A stretch of DNA of 45,444 nt from assembly GCA_024398785.1 (NCBI GenBank), contig JAKSIO010000016.1:1-45444 (forward strand), read 5' to 3'. Source of the DNA: Bacteroidaceae bacterium. GTDB taxonomy: Bacteria > Bacteroidota > Bacteroidia > Bacteroidales > Bacteroidaceae. Position 1 is the first letter of the stretch, and the number at the start of each line of letters is the position of its first letter. The position numbers and the translations under genes were made by a program. Under the pieces are notes generated by a model. The model was not told the origin of the DNA, ran no database searches, and worked only from the letters and a program-made list of their open reading frames with translations. This document shows, piece by piece, positions 5,942-13,740 of the stretch.

Positions 5942-6976
5942 TTACGATAGCAGGTTCTCCACATAATCATCGAAAATATCAATAGCCTTTATCAGCTGCT
6001 CCGCATTCTTATGAGTGTATACCGTTTCCGTGATAGTCGTGCCTACATGACCCATTATCTTCTGGACAGCGACAGCGTTCAATTCCGCATTACTTGCAAT
6101 CGTGGAGAAAGTATGTCTGCAATCATGCGTGGTATTGTCTGGAAAATGCTTTTTGAATTTGATTCTGTAATTGGAATAGATTATCTTGTTTTTGTTTTTA
6201 TTCACGAACAGATATTTTTGATCTGGATTGTAATACGCTTTTATGATTGGAGCAATGTGTCTGCTGATTGGAACGATTCTATTTGTTCCTGCTTTGGTTT
6301 TCTTACCACCAATCATCACTCTGTTTTCCATATCAATATTTGCAGTTTCCAATTCAAGAAGCTCGTCAACTCGGAAACCAGTCATGCAGAGAACAAAAGC
6401 GATGTCCTTTTCAAAGATGTTATCGTTCCGCATATCTCGCAACTGCTCTTTTGTCATAGGCTTATGAAGCTTTTCTTTATTCAGCGTGTCAACCACTTTC
6501 AAAGTCTGGACGTAATTCTTTGTCACAATGTCATTGTCAATAGCAAACTTAAACACCTGATTCATGATTCGCTTAACTAGCTGTTTAGTTCCGATTGCCT
6601 TATCTGACATCCCGTCAATGACTGCTTGCAGTTGAGGATGTTTGACATTTACGATCGGCATTTTGGAAAGCGGACTAAGATACTTGTTGTAAGCCGAACG
6701 TAATTGAGATTCTACTTTCTTGTTATCGTGATTTCGTAATTTCTCGGATTGCTGGTATACCTCGTAAAATGTTAGTTTCTGATTTCCTATGTACCACGGA
6801 TGATGATTGAATTCTGCAAGGGCTATCATAGCCTCTTTGCGGCTTTCATAATATCCTATGGTATTACGAACCTGCTTACCCTCTGGAGTGCGCTCAACGG
6901 TAACTCTGGCGCGATATGGTCTGCGTCTGTTGCCTGATAACTTTTCTACTGTACCAAAACCATTTGGATTCTTCAT
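5942..6976 (-). CDS. int: Tyrosine integrase
   Basis: 344 residues. The N-terminal part has an AP2-like arm-binding domain (YRARVTVERTPEGK, then ESRKEAMIALAEF), followed by a SAM-like core-binding domain (about 66-160). The catalytic domain carries Arg202 (TGFRVDELL), a Lys in GGKKTK, His284-x-x-Arg287 (THDCRHTF), His310 (MGH) and the nucleophile Tyr320 (ETVYTHK), so it is intact. It should integrate and, with an excisionase, excise the prophage. It overlaps the repressor gene by 4 bases (ATGA), so both are one operon on the lysogeny strand. The attachment site is expected just past its 3' end. Confidence 0.95.
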   Translation of the reverse strand: MKNPNGFGTVEKLSGNRRRPYRARVTVERTPEGKQVRNTIGYYESRKEAMIALAEFNHHPWYIGNQKLTFYEVYQQSEKLRNHDNKKVESQLRSAYNKYLSPLSKMPIVNVKHPQLQAVIDGMSDKAIGTKQLVKRIMNQVFKFAIDNDIVTKNYVQTLKVVDTLNKEKLHKPMTKEQLRDMRNDNIFEKDIAFVLCMTGFRVDELLELETANIDMENRVMIGGKKTKAGTNRIVPISRHIAPIIKAYYNPDQKYLFVNKNKNKIIYSNYRIKFKKHFPDNTTHDCRHTFSTIASNAELNAVAVQKIMGHVGTTITETVYTHKNAEQLIKAIDIFDDYVENLLS

Positions 6977-7368
6977 TGTTCAATCTCTCCCTTGTATTTA
7001 TCGAAAATATCCTCTGCATAAAACAGTACCTTGCGGCGACCGTCATCGTTCATTTGGGATATAAGGGTATAGAATTCCACTCCCACATATCCGAATATCC
7101 TGCTGATTTCTTCGATCAATTTTATTTCCTTTGACATCTCGGCAGAATCATACTTTGTGTCAAAGTCATCCCAACCCATTATATAGGAGGGAGATACTTC
7201 GAATACTTCTGCAATCTTTTCGATTGTTTCAGGCTTGATGTTGGAAACACTTCCCTTTTCATATTTCTGTACGGTTGCTTTCTGGACACCGAGTATCGTT
7301 CCCACTTGCTCTTGTGTCATGCCGCGCTCTTTTCTAAGTTTCTTGATGCGCTCACCTATTTTTTTCAA
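6973..7368 (-). CDS. CI-like XRE repressor, TTG start
   Basis: 131 residues. Residues 3-60 form an XRE domain (IKKLRKERGMTQEQVG, then KATVQKYEKG, and the typical VSPSYIMGWDD ending). The C-terminal 65 residues are short and helical, with no Ser-Lys LexA peptidase, so induction by self-cleavage is unlikely. The start is TTG at 7368, with AAAGGGA 10 bases upstream. It faces the Cro-like gene across 199 bases that contain repeated operator-like sites. Role: to hold the lytic promoter shut in the lysogen. Confidence 0.88.
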   Translation of the reverse strand: MKKIGERIKKLRKERGMTQEQVGTILGVQKATVQKYEKGSVSNIKPETIEKIAEVFEVSPSYIMGWDDFDTKYDSAEMSKEIKLIEEISRIFGYVGVEFYTLISQMNDDGRRKVLFYAEDIFDKYKGEIEQ

Positions 7369-7391
7369 CTAAAATCATCCCTTTCAGTATC

Positions 7392-7540
7392 ATGTTAGCA
7401 TATTTTTATTACAATGTGTATAAAAAGTTTCATAAATGGTTATGTTAGTATCGTGCAATGTTACAAAAGTAGCGTGAACCTATTGACAAAATATGCCATT
7501 TATGTTATACTTTGTACATAGCATAACACACGATGCTACA
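7392..7540. promoter_or_regulatory. Lysis/lysogeny operator region
   Basis: Three related sites: ATGTTAGCAT (7392-7401), ATGTTAGTATCGTG (7442-7455) and, on the minus strand, TGTAGCATCGTG (7540-7529). The last is part of a TAGCAT-N8-ATGCTA dyad (7519-7538) that lies just past the rightward promoter -10. They sit between divergent repressor and Cro-like genes, so repressor/Cro binding is the natural reading. A minus-strand promoter for the repressor must lie here, but I could not pick a convincing one. Confidence 0.6.
7483..7511 (+). promoter_or_regulatory. Rightward early (PR-type) promoter
   Basis: TTGACA (7483-7488), 17-base spacer, TATACT (7506-7511) with TG one base before the -10 (extended -10). 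It precedes the Cro-like gene by 56 bases and is flanked by the operator-like repeats. Its spacer lacks the GTGG of the other promoter family. Confidence 0.8.
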
Positions 7541-7567
7541 ACAATAAAATAGGCAGGAGGTGATAGG

Positions 7568-7786
7568 ATGAACGAATCTGAACGACTGTTGCGCTCCAAA
7601 ATGGGCTACTTCGGAGATAACCTGATAAGTTTAGGTGATGCACTTGGTATCCGTTACACAACGCTTTCTAGGAAAGTTCGCGGACAAGCGGATTTTACAC
7701 AAAGCGAAATGTCAATCATCAAGACGCGATACAATCTAAGTGACGAGGAGTTTGCTCAAATCTTCACAAAGGAGGTTCTGACATGA
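7568..7786 (+). CDS. Cro-like small DNA-binding protein
   Basis: 72 residues, ATG after GCAGGAGGTGATAGG. The segment FGDNLISLGDALGIRYTTLSRKVRG reads as a helix-turn-helix, followed by FTQSEMSIIKTRYNLSDEEFAQIF, as in small Cro/phage regulators of Clostridia. It is the first gene of the early rightward operon, facing the repressor, which supports the Cro role. Its TGA overlaps the ATG of the next gene. Confidence 0.75.
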   Translation: MNESERLLRSKMGYFGDNLISLGDALGIRYTTLSRKVRGQADFTQSEMSIIKTRYNLSDEEFAQIFTKEVLT

Positions 7787-7950
7787 AAGTTGTGGAGGCG
7801 GCGGCAAAGCTGAACAAAAGTCCTGAATACATCCGTATGGGATTGCAGACAGGACGCTTACCGTTTGGAACTGCTGTAAAGGTATCACCGCACAGATGGT
7901 CGTACCACATCAGCGAAAAACTGTTCCGTGAATATGCAGGAGGTGATTGA
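7783..7950 (+). CDS. Small excisionase-like / HTH protein (55 aa)
   Basis: ATG at 7783 overlaps the Cro-like stop (ATGA) and has AAAGGAGG upstream. The protein MKVVEAAAKLNKSPEYIRMGLQTGRLPFG fits the winged HTH of AlpA/Xis-type proteins: a short helix, a turn, a recognition helix, then a basic wing and WSYHISEKLF. Proteins of this size and form directly after Cro in Clostridia phages are commonly excisionase-like. Role as directionality factor for the integrase is inference. Confidence 0.65.
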   Translation: MKVVEAAAKLNKSPEYIRMGLQTGRLPFGTAVKVSPHRWSYHISEKLFREYAGGD

Positions 7951-7951
7951 A

Positions 7952-8104
7952 ATGCCAAAATTCAAAATCACCTATACGGAGGGCGATGTAATCAACAAGA
8001 CAGCGGAGGTTGAAGCCGCAAGCGCGATTATAGCAGTTGTAAATTTCACACTGTCCCATACTAATACATCGGAAATTAAGTCAGTTGTGGAGGTGACGGA
8101 ATGA
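7952..8104 (+). CDS. Small unknown early protein (50 aa)
   Basis: ATG one base after the previous stop, with AGGAGGTGATTG as ribosome site. Two predicted strands surround an Ala-rich helix (EVEAASAIIAVVNF). There is no recognised family. It ends in TGA overlapping the ATG of the HNH gene, so the whole early cluster is translationally coupled. Confidence 0.6.
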   Translation: MPKFKITYTEGDVINKTAEVEAASAIIAVVNFTLSHTNTSEIKSVVEVTE

Positions 8105-8607
8105 TCGGAGAACGATGGTTGCCGATTCCAGACTACAACGGAGTTTATGAAGTAAGTGACCGAGGGAATGTCAGAAGCGTGATTTCTGGTATAGGATACC
8201 GAATCAGAATTCTTAAACAAGAAAAGAGAAATGGATATTTAAGTGTGAATCTTTATCTTAACGGTAAAGCGAAACACCATTATATTCACAGGCTTGTAGC
8301 AATGGCATTCATTCCAAACCCAGAAAACAAACGTGAGGTAAATCACATTGACTGCAACAAGCACAACAACGATGTTTCAAACCTCGAATGGTGTGACAGA
8401 AAGTATAATCTAACACATTCATATGAAAACGGATTGAAACGCTTCGGAGAGAATCACGGCGGACATAAATTGACAGAAGAACAAGTTCGAGAAATTCGGG
8501 AACTGCGAGGAATTGAAACGACAAAAGAGATTGCAAAGCGATTCGGAATTGCTCAATGTACGGTAAGTGCAATTCACCTGCGGCGCATTTGGAAAGAGGT
8601 GGTTTGA
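8101..8607 (+). CDS. HNH homing endonuclease (NUMOD4-HNH-HTH)
   Basis: 168 residues. Residues 5-45 carry the NUMOD4 pattern (RWLPIPDYNGVYEVSDRGNVRS). The HNH core is HRLVAMAF, then NHIDCNKHNN and NLEWC with the usual N-H, H-N and N residues. Residues about 123-160 are a NUMOD/HTH tail (TKEIAKRFGIAQCTVSAI). This is the layout of free-standing phage homing endonucleases of the SPO1/NUMOD class. It lies immediately before a helicase gene that is frame-broken in its Walker A region, raising the question whether the helicase is its target. Confidence 0.9.
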   Translation: MIGERWLPIPDYNGVYEVSDRGNVRSVISGIGYRIRILKQEKRNGYLSVNLYLNGKAKHHYIHRLVAMAFIPNPENKREVNHIDCNKHNNDVSNLEWCDRKYNLTHSYENGLKRFGENHGGHKLTEEQVREIRELRGIETTKEIAKRFGIAQCTVSAIHLRRIWKEVV

Positions 8608-8608
8608 A

Positions 8609-8695
8609 TTGAGTAATGTGCAGCTTTTCCCGTTTCAATCTGAAATCCTGAAAGAAACGACAAATGAAAACAAAGTCGCGTATTACTTGGATTAG
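8609..8695 (+). pseudogene. Detached N-terminal segment of the SNF2-type helicase
   Basis: TTG at 8609, two bases after the HNH stop, opens a 28-codon frame (LFPFQSEIL, then NKVAYYLD) that ends in TAG at 8693-8695. This is the usual N-terminus of phage SNF2-like helicases, where YYLD is followed directly by MGLGKT. Here MGLGKT follows in another frame, after 7 extra bases (TAGGGGC, 8693-8699). Without them GAT ATG GGA would be continuous. So the gene is interrupted, split, or needs a +1 shift. Confidence 0.7.
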
Positions 8696-9902
8696 GGGCA
8701 TGGGACTTGGCAAGACGTTTGTCGGAGCGGAAAAGCTCATACAACTTGGTGTAGGTGTGAATCTGGTTATTTGCCAAAAGTCGAAAGTGCTAGACTGGAT
8801 TGAGCATTTCGTGAAGAATTACGATGTTCACCTGTTCGATTTGACAAATAAAGCTGGTTATGCTGCATTCAAGAGCGTTTTGGAACATGAGTATGACAAG
8901 CCTATGATTGCGGTAATCAATTATGATCTGGCATTCCGCAGACCTGATTTGGCAAGGCTTAAAAATTTCACGCTGCTGCTTGACGAAAGCTCCCTGATTC
9001 AAAATGAAAACGCGAAACGGTCAAAGTTTATTCTGGATAAACTGCATCCTGCAAACGTGATTCTTCTATCAGGTACACCAACGGGCGGCAAGTACGAAAA
9101 GCTTTGGTCGCAATTACGTCTGCTCGGCTGGAAAATATCGAAAGACTTGTTCTGGATACAGTATGTGGATGTTGAGTATCTGGACAATGAGGGTTTCCCG
9201 ATAAAGGTTGTCAGAGGGTACAAAAACATCGAGCGGTTGAAATCAAAGATGCGGCAATACGGATGCAGGTTTATGAAAACGGACGAGGTATTTGACCTAC
9301 CTGCACAGACGTTCATTGAAACGGATATCAAACCTAGTAAAGAATACAGAAGATTCCGAAAAGACAGGGTTATCACCGTAGGAGAAACCGAGCTGGTTGG
9401 TGACACCATTTTGACTAAGATGCTATATGAGCGGCAGTTATGCGGACAGTATAACGCAGACAAGCTCGAAGCATTGCAGGATATTTTGGAATCGACTGAT
9501 GACAGGGTTTTGGTGTTCTACAATTTCAATGAGGAATTGCGATTGATTGAGGACATCTGCATGGAGATTGACAAACCGTTATCCATTGTGAATGGACAAG
9601 GGCGCGACCTTTCTCTGTATGAGGAATACTCCAACAGCGTGACAGCTGTCCAATATCAAGCAGGTGCAATGGGGCTGAATCTCCAGAAAGCAAATCGAAT
9701 CGTGTATTTCACATTGCCGTTGTCCAGCGAGTTATTCGAGCAGAGCAAAAAGCGCATACACAGAATTGGTCAAAAGTCAACTTGCTTTTACCATGTGCTT
9801 ATGTGTAAGAACAGCATTGAAGAACGTATATACGAAAATCTAAAAATGCGGAGGGATTACACGGATGACCTTTTTGTTATGGATTCTGATGACGGTTACT
9901 GA
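8664..9902 (+). CDS. SNF2-type (SF2) DNA helicase, main body
   Basis: From the ATG at 8700 the frame encodes motif I MGLGKTFVGAEK, motif II LLLDESS, motif III LSGTPTGG, and a C-terminal RecA-like lobe with QYQAGAMGLNLQKA and KKRIHRIGQK (motifs V and VI). All are intact. The frame is open from ATG 8664, but residues before MGLGKT in that frame are not helicase-like. Translation may restart at ATG 8700, 4 bases after the TAG of the upstream segment. Such helicases sit in the early replication/recombination modules of Clostridia phages, next to VRR-NUC nucleases as here. Confidence 0.85.
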   Translation: MKTKSRITWIRGMGLGKTFVGAEKLIQLGVGVNLVICQKSKVLDWIEHFVKNYDVHLFDLTNKAGYAAFKSVLEHEYDKPMIAVINYDLAFRRPDLARLKNFTLLLDESSLIQNENAKRSKFILDKLHPANVILLSGTPTGGKYEKLWSQLRLLGWKISKDLFWIQYVDVEYLDNEGFPIKVVRGYKNIERLKSKMRQYGCRFMKTDEVFDLPAQTFIETDIKPSKEYRRFRKDRVITVGETELVGDTILTKMLYERQLCGQYNADKLEALQDILESTDDRVLVFYNFNEELRLIEDICMEIDKPLSIVNGQGRDLSLYEEYSNSVTAVQYQAGAMGLNLQKANRIVYFTLPLSSELFEQSKKRIHRIGQKSTCFYHVLMCKNSIEERIYENLKMRRDYTDDLFVMDSDDGY

Positions 9903-9949
9903 CCCACCTGCATATAAAGACCCCGAACCAGCAAAGGCGGTGGCAGAGT

Positions 9950-10153
9950 ATGGACATGGCTCTTTTCTGGTCGGATGTCGCACAAGCTGCATTGAATTAC
10001 ATCGTGGTTAGTACGATATCAAACAGCAATCAAAAGCAAACGGTTCTCGATCTGAAAACTGACCTGCGGACAACGAAAGAGGATTTACTCGCAGAGTTGA
10101 AAACAACGCAGGAGCAGCTTATGAATCAGATTAAGGACAGCAACAAGAATTGA
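9950..10153 (+). CDS. Small coiled-coil protein (67 aa)
   Basis: ATG 9950; the ribosome site is weak (GGCGGTGGCAG). A short hydrophobic N-terminal part (ALNYIVVSTI) is followed by about 40 residues of heptad-like charged helix (LKTDLRTTKEDLLAELKTTQ). No family recognised. It lies between helicase and VRR-NUC genes, and its TGA nearly touches the GTG of the next gene. An alternative 40-codon frame at 9889-10011 overlaps it. Confidence 0.5.
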   Translation: MDMALFWSDVAQAALNYIVVSTISNSNQKQTVLDLKTDLRTTKEDLLAELKTTQEQLMNQIKDSNKN

Positions 10154-10154
10154 G

Positions 10155-10499
10155 GTGGTATGTATCGCGCAAGAAAAGCTGTTCGAGAACAAAATCAAAA
10201 AGCACCTGCAAGAGAAAGGCATCTGGTATGTCAAGTATTTTGCAAACCGCATGACGAAAGTCGGTGTTCCTGATATTCTGGCTTGTGTAAACGGTTACTT
10301 TGTAGCAATTGAGGTTAAAGCGCAGAACGGCAGACCTGCACCGCTCCAAATCCACAACCGCGACGCTATACGGCATTCAGGAGGCATTTCGATAATCTTA
10401 TACCCTGACCAGTGGGAGGACTTCAAACTGCTGATTGACGACCTGCTGGAACGACCAGACCACTTGCAGTGGTCAGAACAAATGAGTTTTGATAAGTAG
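10155..10499 (+). CDS. VRR-NUC family nuclease
   Basis: About 114 residues. GVPDILAC, then FVAIEVKAQNGRP and LQIHNRDAIRHSGG give the PD-(D/E)xK signature of VRR-NUC (Asp, Glu-x-Lys, Gln/His). The start is uncertain: GTG 10155 is the first in frame, with no ATG alternative before the conserved ENKIKKHLQEKG. VRR-NUC proteins in phages act on branched DNA or with SNF2 helicases, and the helicase is just upstream. It ends in TAG. Confidence 0.88.
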   Translation: MVCIAQEKLFENKIKKHLQEKGIWYVKYFANRMTKVGVPDILACVNGYFVAIEVKAQNGRPAPLQIHNRDAIRHSGGISIILYPDQWEDFKLLIDDLLERPDHLQWSEQMSFDK

Positions 10500-10508
10500 G
10501 AGGTTTTT

Positions 10509-10712
10509 ATGAAAGACAAGATTGAGATTACCCAAAAGCAGTTCACAATGGCAATGGCAGAGGCTACTAGCAAATTCATGGAAGAAATTAAGACAGAAGC
10601 TGATTTCGAAACTGGAGCGATGGTTATTATGCTTTGTGGCATTCTGCAAGCCGAATCTGCAAAAATCCTGTTTAAGGATGATGAAGATGCAAGTAAGTCA
10701 CTCGCGGATTGA
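10509..10712 (+). CDS. Small helical early protein (67 aa)
   Basis: ATG preceded by AGGAGGTTTTT. The protein is mainly helical with a hydrophobic middle (GAMVIMLCGILQAESAKIL) and acidic ends. No family recognised. Its last 26 bases overlap the start of the nuclease/ATPase fusion gene, which suggests translational coupling. Confidence 0.6.
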   Translation: MKDKIEITQKQFTMAMAEATSKFMEEIKTEADFETGAMVIMLCGILQAESAKILFKDDEDASKSLAD

Positions 10713-12492
10713 GTGCTTCAAGAAATGTCCTTATCAGTACCAGCTACGGTATAAGGATAAGTTGAAAACCTACTTCAACAATGATCCTGCGAATCCTTTG
10801 GTAATAGGTACTGCTCTGCATACTGGAATTGAAAAGGATGTGCAGACCGCTATCAAAGAGTATTACGCGAATTATCCCGTGATTGATGATAAGAACATCG
10901 AGGAGGCAATCAAGCTCGAAGCTGTTATCAAAAAGTGTCGTGAAGTTGTACCTCGCGGATTGTTTGAAGTGAAAGTACAATGCCCTGAATTTATTGGGTA
11001 CATCGACCTGCTTGTCCCATGTGGAACAGATAAAAACGGAATAGAATGGTTCGATATGTACGATTTCAAGTACAGCAACAATACGAAAACCTACTTGGAA
11101 TCTGGACAGCTGCATGAGTACAAGTTCTATTTTGAGCGTACCAATCCGAACAAACGAATCCGTAAGATGTATTTCCTGTTTGCGCCGAAAGTCGCAATCC
11201 GCATGAAATACAAGAACAAGACCAATCCGAGGGATGAAACCCTTGAAGAATTCCGCGCACGAATACGGAGTGAATTGGACGGTAAAGAGCCTCAACTTGT
11301 TGAAGTGCAGTATGACATTGAAAAGGTCAAAGACTTCATGAGGAGTGCCAACGAGTGCCGTAGTGCTACACAATTCCCGAAGCAACCGTCACGACTTTGT
11401 GACTGGTGTGAATATCAAAAATTCTGTGAAAATGGAGAGGAGTTAGAAATTATGAATCTTCCCGAAAACAAACGCCGCACGGTTGAGGCGACCAAAAAGA
11501 AAAAGCTCTGGCTTTATGGTGCGCCTTTCAGCGGCAAAACCTATCTCGCAAATGAGTTTCCCGATCCGCTCATGCTGAACACTGACGGAAACGTAAAGTA
11601 CGTTGATGCTCCGTTCATCCCGATTAAGGACGAGGTTACGGTCGAGGGTCGTATCACAAAGCGTACCTTTGCTTGGCAGGTATTCAAGGACGCTATTTCC
11701 GAGCTGGAAAAGAAACAGAACGACTTTAAGACCATTGTCGTTGACCTGCTCGAAGATACATACGAGTATTGCCGCCTGTTCATGTATGACCAGCTCGGAA
11801 TCACTCATGAATCTGATGACAGTTTCCGCGCTTGGGATAAAGTCAGAACCGAGTTCCTGTCTACCATTAAGCGGCTCATGAATCTGGATTACGAGAACAT
11901 CATCCTGATTTCACATGAGGATATGTCCAAAGACCTCACCAAAAAGACTGGTGATAAGGTTACGGCAATCAAGCCTAATATCAACGATAAGGCGGCTTTG
12001 AAAATCGCTGGTATGGTAGACCTTGTTGCTCGCGTAATCGCTGACGAGGGCGAGAGAACCCTGTCTTTCAAGAACAATGAAGTAATCTTTGGCGGCGGTC
12101 GCCTGACCATGACTACCACTACTATTCCTTGCGACTATGACGAGTTGTGCAAGGTGTATGATGACGCAAATCATCCGCGCAAAAAGAAAGCTGCTCCTGC
12201 TGCTGAACCTGAAAAGGTTGAAACTGCGACCGTAAACACTACGGGTGAAACTCCTGAAACACCTGCGGAGCGTCCGAAACGCAAGTCCAGACGTACTGTT
12301 GAAGTGCCTGCGGAAGAAGTTACTGCGGTTGATGATTCTGGAAATGAAACTCCGCTTACTGAGCTTGTTCCTGAAACAGCTGGTGAAACTGTAACCGCTG
12401 ATGTTCCTGCGGATGATGATAAACCGCGCAAACGTCGCAGACGCAAAAAGACTGATGATTCTGATTCCGAATCTGATGTCGAAGTGGGGTAA
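10687..12492 (+). CDS. RecB/Cas4-like PD-(D/E)xK nuclease fused to a Sak4-like ATPase
   Basis: 601 residues from ATG 10687 (AAGGA 8 bases upstream; the frame is open further but overlaps the previous gene). Residues 1-250 are a Cas4/RecB-like nuclease: CFKKCPYQ, GTALH, FIGYIDLL (Asp107), YDFKYS (Asp126, Lys128), and the C-terminal CDWCEYQKFC cluster, which with Cys14 may bind an Fe-S centre. Residues about 265-490 are a RecA-fold phage ATPase of the Sak4/AAA_24 kind: Walker A GAPFSGKT, Walker B TIVVDLLED, IILISHEDM. A long tail alternates acidic and KRR-type basic runs. The two parts are usually separate genes. A good GGAGAGG site before Met256 (ATG 11452) may still allow separate ATPase translation. 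Confidence 0.8.
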   Translation: MQVSHSRIECFKKCPYQYQLRYKDKLKTYFNNDPANPLVIGTALHTGIEKDVQTAIKEYYANYPVIDDKNIEEAIKLEAVIKKCREVVPRGLFEVKVQCPEFIGYIDLLVPCGTDKNGIEWFDMYDFKYSNNTKTYLESGQLHEYKFYFERTNPNKRIRKMYFLFAPKVAIRMKYKNKTNPRDETLEEFRARIRSELDGKEPQLVEVQYDIEKVKDFMRSANECRSATQFPKQPSRLCDWCEYQKFCENGEELEIMNLPENKRRTVEATKKKKLWLYGAPFSGKTYLANEFPDPLMLNTDGNVKYVDAPFIPIKDEVTVEGRITKRTFAWQVFKDAISELEKKQNDFKTIVVDLLEDTYEYCRLFMYDQLGITHESDDSFRAWDKVRTEFLSTIKRLMNLDYENIILISHEDMSKDLTKKTGDKVTAIKPNINDKAALKIAGMVDLVARVIADEGERTLSFKNNEVIFGGGRLTMTTTTIPCDYDELCKVYDDANHPRKKKAAPAAEPEKVETATVNTTGETPETPAERPKRKSRRTVEVPAEEVTAVDDSGNETPLTELVPETAGETVTADVPADDDKPRKRRRRKKTDDSDSESDVEVG

Positions 12493-12577
12493 GGGGTCTA
12501 CCGTATGGATTGACCGAGGATGATTTCGAGGAAATCCTTGCGGATCAAGAATACCCGTTTTAATGGAGGTGTATAAA

Positions 12578-13081
12578 ATGCAGTTTGACCTTGAAAGTTT
12601 TCGGGATGTTGAAATCATAACGCCTGAGTTTTACGAGTGGCTTGTAAAGAACGGCTTTAAGACCGCGCCTGCAAGCACAAAGTATCACGGAGCATTTGAT
12701 GGCGGTTTGTATCAGCATTGTTGCAAAGTTACTGAGGAGCTTGTGCGATTGACAAACAATCTCGGTTTGAAATGGCAGCGAAAAGATTCTCCGTACATCG
12801 TAGGAATGTTTCATGACCTCTGCAAGATTGACCAGTACGAGCAAACCGAGGACGGTTACGAGTACAATCGGTTGCCAATGCTTGCAGGTCACGGAGAGAA
12901 ATCAATCATGCTGCTGTCGCAGTTCATGACGCTGACCGAGGAAGAAATGCTTTGCATCCGATATCATATGGGTGCTTATGTCAAAGATGACTGGAGCGGA
13001 TTTGACTTGGCAATCAAGAAATATCCGAATGTCCTGTACACTCATACCGCCGATATGTTGGCGAGTAAATTATATGTTTAA
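12578..13081 (+). CDS. HD-domain phosphohydrolase-like protein
   Basis: 167 residues; ATG 12578 is chosen because TGGAGGT lies 7 bases before it. His-rich metal-site pattern: YQHCCKV, then MFHDLCKID (the HD pair) and AGHGEKS, with TADMLASK near the C-terminus. This is the order of an HD/YfbR-like fold that hydrolyses nucleotides or cyclic nucleotides. It is coupled to the next gene (TAATGG overlap) within the recombination cluster. The substrate is unknown; a nucleotide-pool role in replication is likely. Confidence 0.75.
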   Translation: MQFDLESFRDVEIITPEFYEWLVKNGFKTAPASTKYHGAFDGGLYQHCCKVTEELVRLTNNLGLKWQRKDSPYIVGMFHDLCKIDQYEQTEDGYEYNRLPMLAGHGEKSIMLLSQFMTLTEEEMLCIRYHMGAYVKDDWSGFDLAIKKYPNVLYTHTADMLASKLYV

Positions 13082-13095
13082 TGGAGGAAATAACA

Positions 13096-13551
13096 ATGAT
13101 TGATTTCAGCAAGTTTGATAAGCAGGTAGACCTCGAAGGTCTGCGAAAGGACATTGAAGAAGCCGAGAAGAACGGCGGTGGCGACTACAAGGAAGTTCCC
13201 TGCGGAACGTATGAGGTTCGCATTCAGAAGCTTGAACTCACGCAGAGCAGCAAAGATGACCCTATGGTTACGTGCTGGTTTAAGATTATCGCTGGAGAGT
13301 ATAAGGGTTCTCTGATTTTCATGAATCAGGTTATCACAAAGCCGTTCCAGTTCCACATCGTAAACGATTTCTTGCGCAGTCTGGAAAGCGAACAGGAAAT
13401 CAAGTTTGAATCCTATCGTCAGTATGCGGAGCTGCTCATGGATATCATGGAGGACATTGACGGTTCTTGCGAGTATGTTCTGGAGTACGGCGAAACCAGC
13501 AAGGGATTCAGCACATTCAAGATTACGGACGTATTCGATGTTGAGGAGTAA
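13096..13551 (+). CDS. DUF669-family phage protein (probable ssDNA-binding accessory)
   Basis: 151 residues; ATG 13096 follows GGAGG by 7 bases, preferred to ATG 13081. The pattern VPCGTYEVRIQKLEL, then PMVTCWFKIIAGEYKGSLIF, a helix, and CEYVLEYGE...FKITDVFD is that of DUF669, an OB-like protein often found beside phage recombinases. It follows the Sak4-like ATPase and HD genes, consistent with a single-strand DNA-binding role in recombination or replication (inference). Confidence 0.75.
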   Translation: MIDFSKFDKQVDLEGLRKDIEEAEKNGGGDYKEVPCGTYEVRIQKLELTQSSKDDPMVTCWFKIIAGEYKGSLIFMNQVITKPFQFHIVNDFLRSLESEQEIKFESYRQYAELLMDIMEDIDGSCEYVLEYGETSKGFSTFKITDVFDVEE

Positions 13552-13566
13552 TTCCGTTTGAGTTCG

Positions 13567-13604
13567 TATGCTCACCATTTCACAAACTTGGAGTGGTGAG
13601 CATA
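13567..13604 (+). other. Long hairpin after the DUF669 gene
   Basis: An 11-bp perfect stem TATGCTCACCA against TGGTGAGCATA with a 16-base loop. There is no T-run on either side, so termination is doubtful. It lies between the DUF669 stop and the next promoter. Confidence 0.5.
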
Positions 13605-13663
13605 TGTGCAATATGGATAAATTACAGCATCAAACATTGTGCAGTATTTTCTACTTCCAACTA

Positions 13664-13692
13664 TTGACAAAATACCCCTTTTGTGGTATACT
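13664..13692 (+). promoter_or_regulatory. Promoter inside the early region
   Basis: TTGACA (13664-13669), 17-base spacer, TATACT (13687-13692). The spacer contains TACCCC-TTTT-GTGGTA, a near copy of the dyad with one mismatch. It drives two small genes and probably the tRNA-like and PemK cluster. Confidence 0.8.
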
Positions 13693-13740
13693 GTAAATAC
13701 AGTAAAGGAAACCCGAAACCACAAAGGAGGTGGGGATATT

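Noticed and set aside
8693..8695. TAG recoded as sense
   Set aside because: Read-through here stays in the wrong frame, and TAG is used as a normal stop at 3724, 10497 and 23628.
8681..8710. T4 gene 60-type translational bypass in the helicase gene
   Set aside because: A matched take-off and landing codon is required; the codon before the stop (GAT) does not recur in the landing frame. A +1 slip, reinitiation or simple mutation is more likely.
9889..10011. 40-codon frame overlapping the helicase end and the coiled-coil gene
   Set aside because: No ribosome site precedes it and it overlaps real coding sequence at both ends.
12495..12562. Short frame ending LTEDDFEEILADQEYPF between the fusion gene and the HD gene
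   Set aside because: It looks protein-like, but no ATG or GTG in frame with a fitting ribosome site was found; only TTG 12510 is possible.
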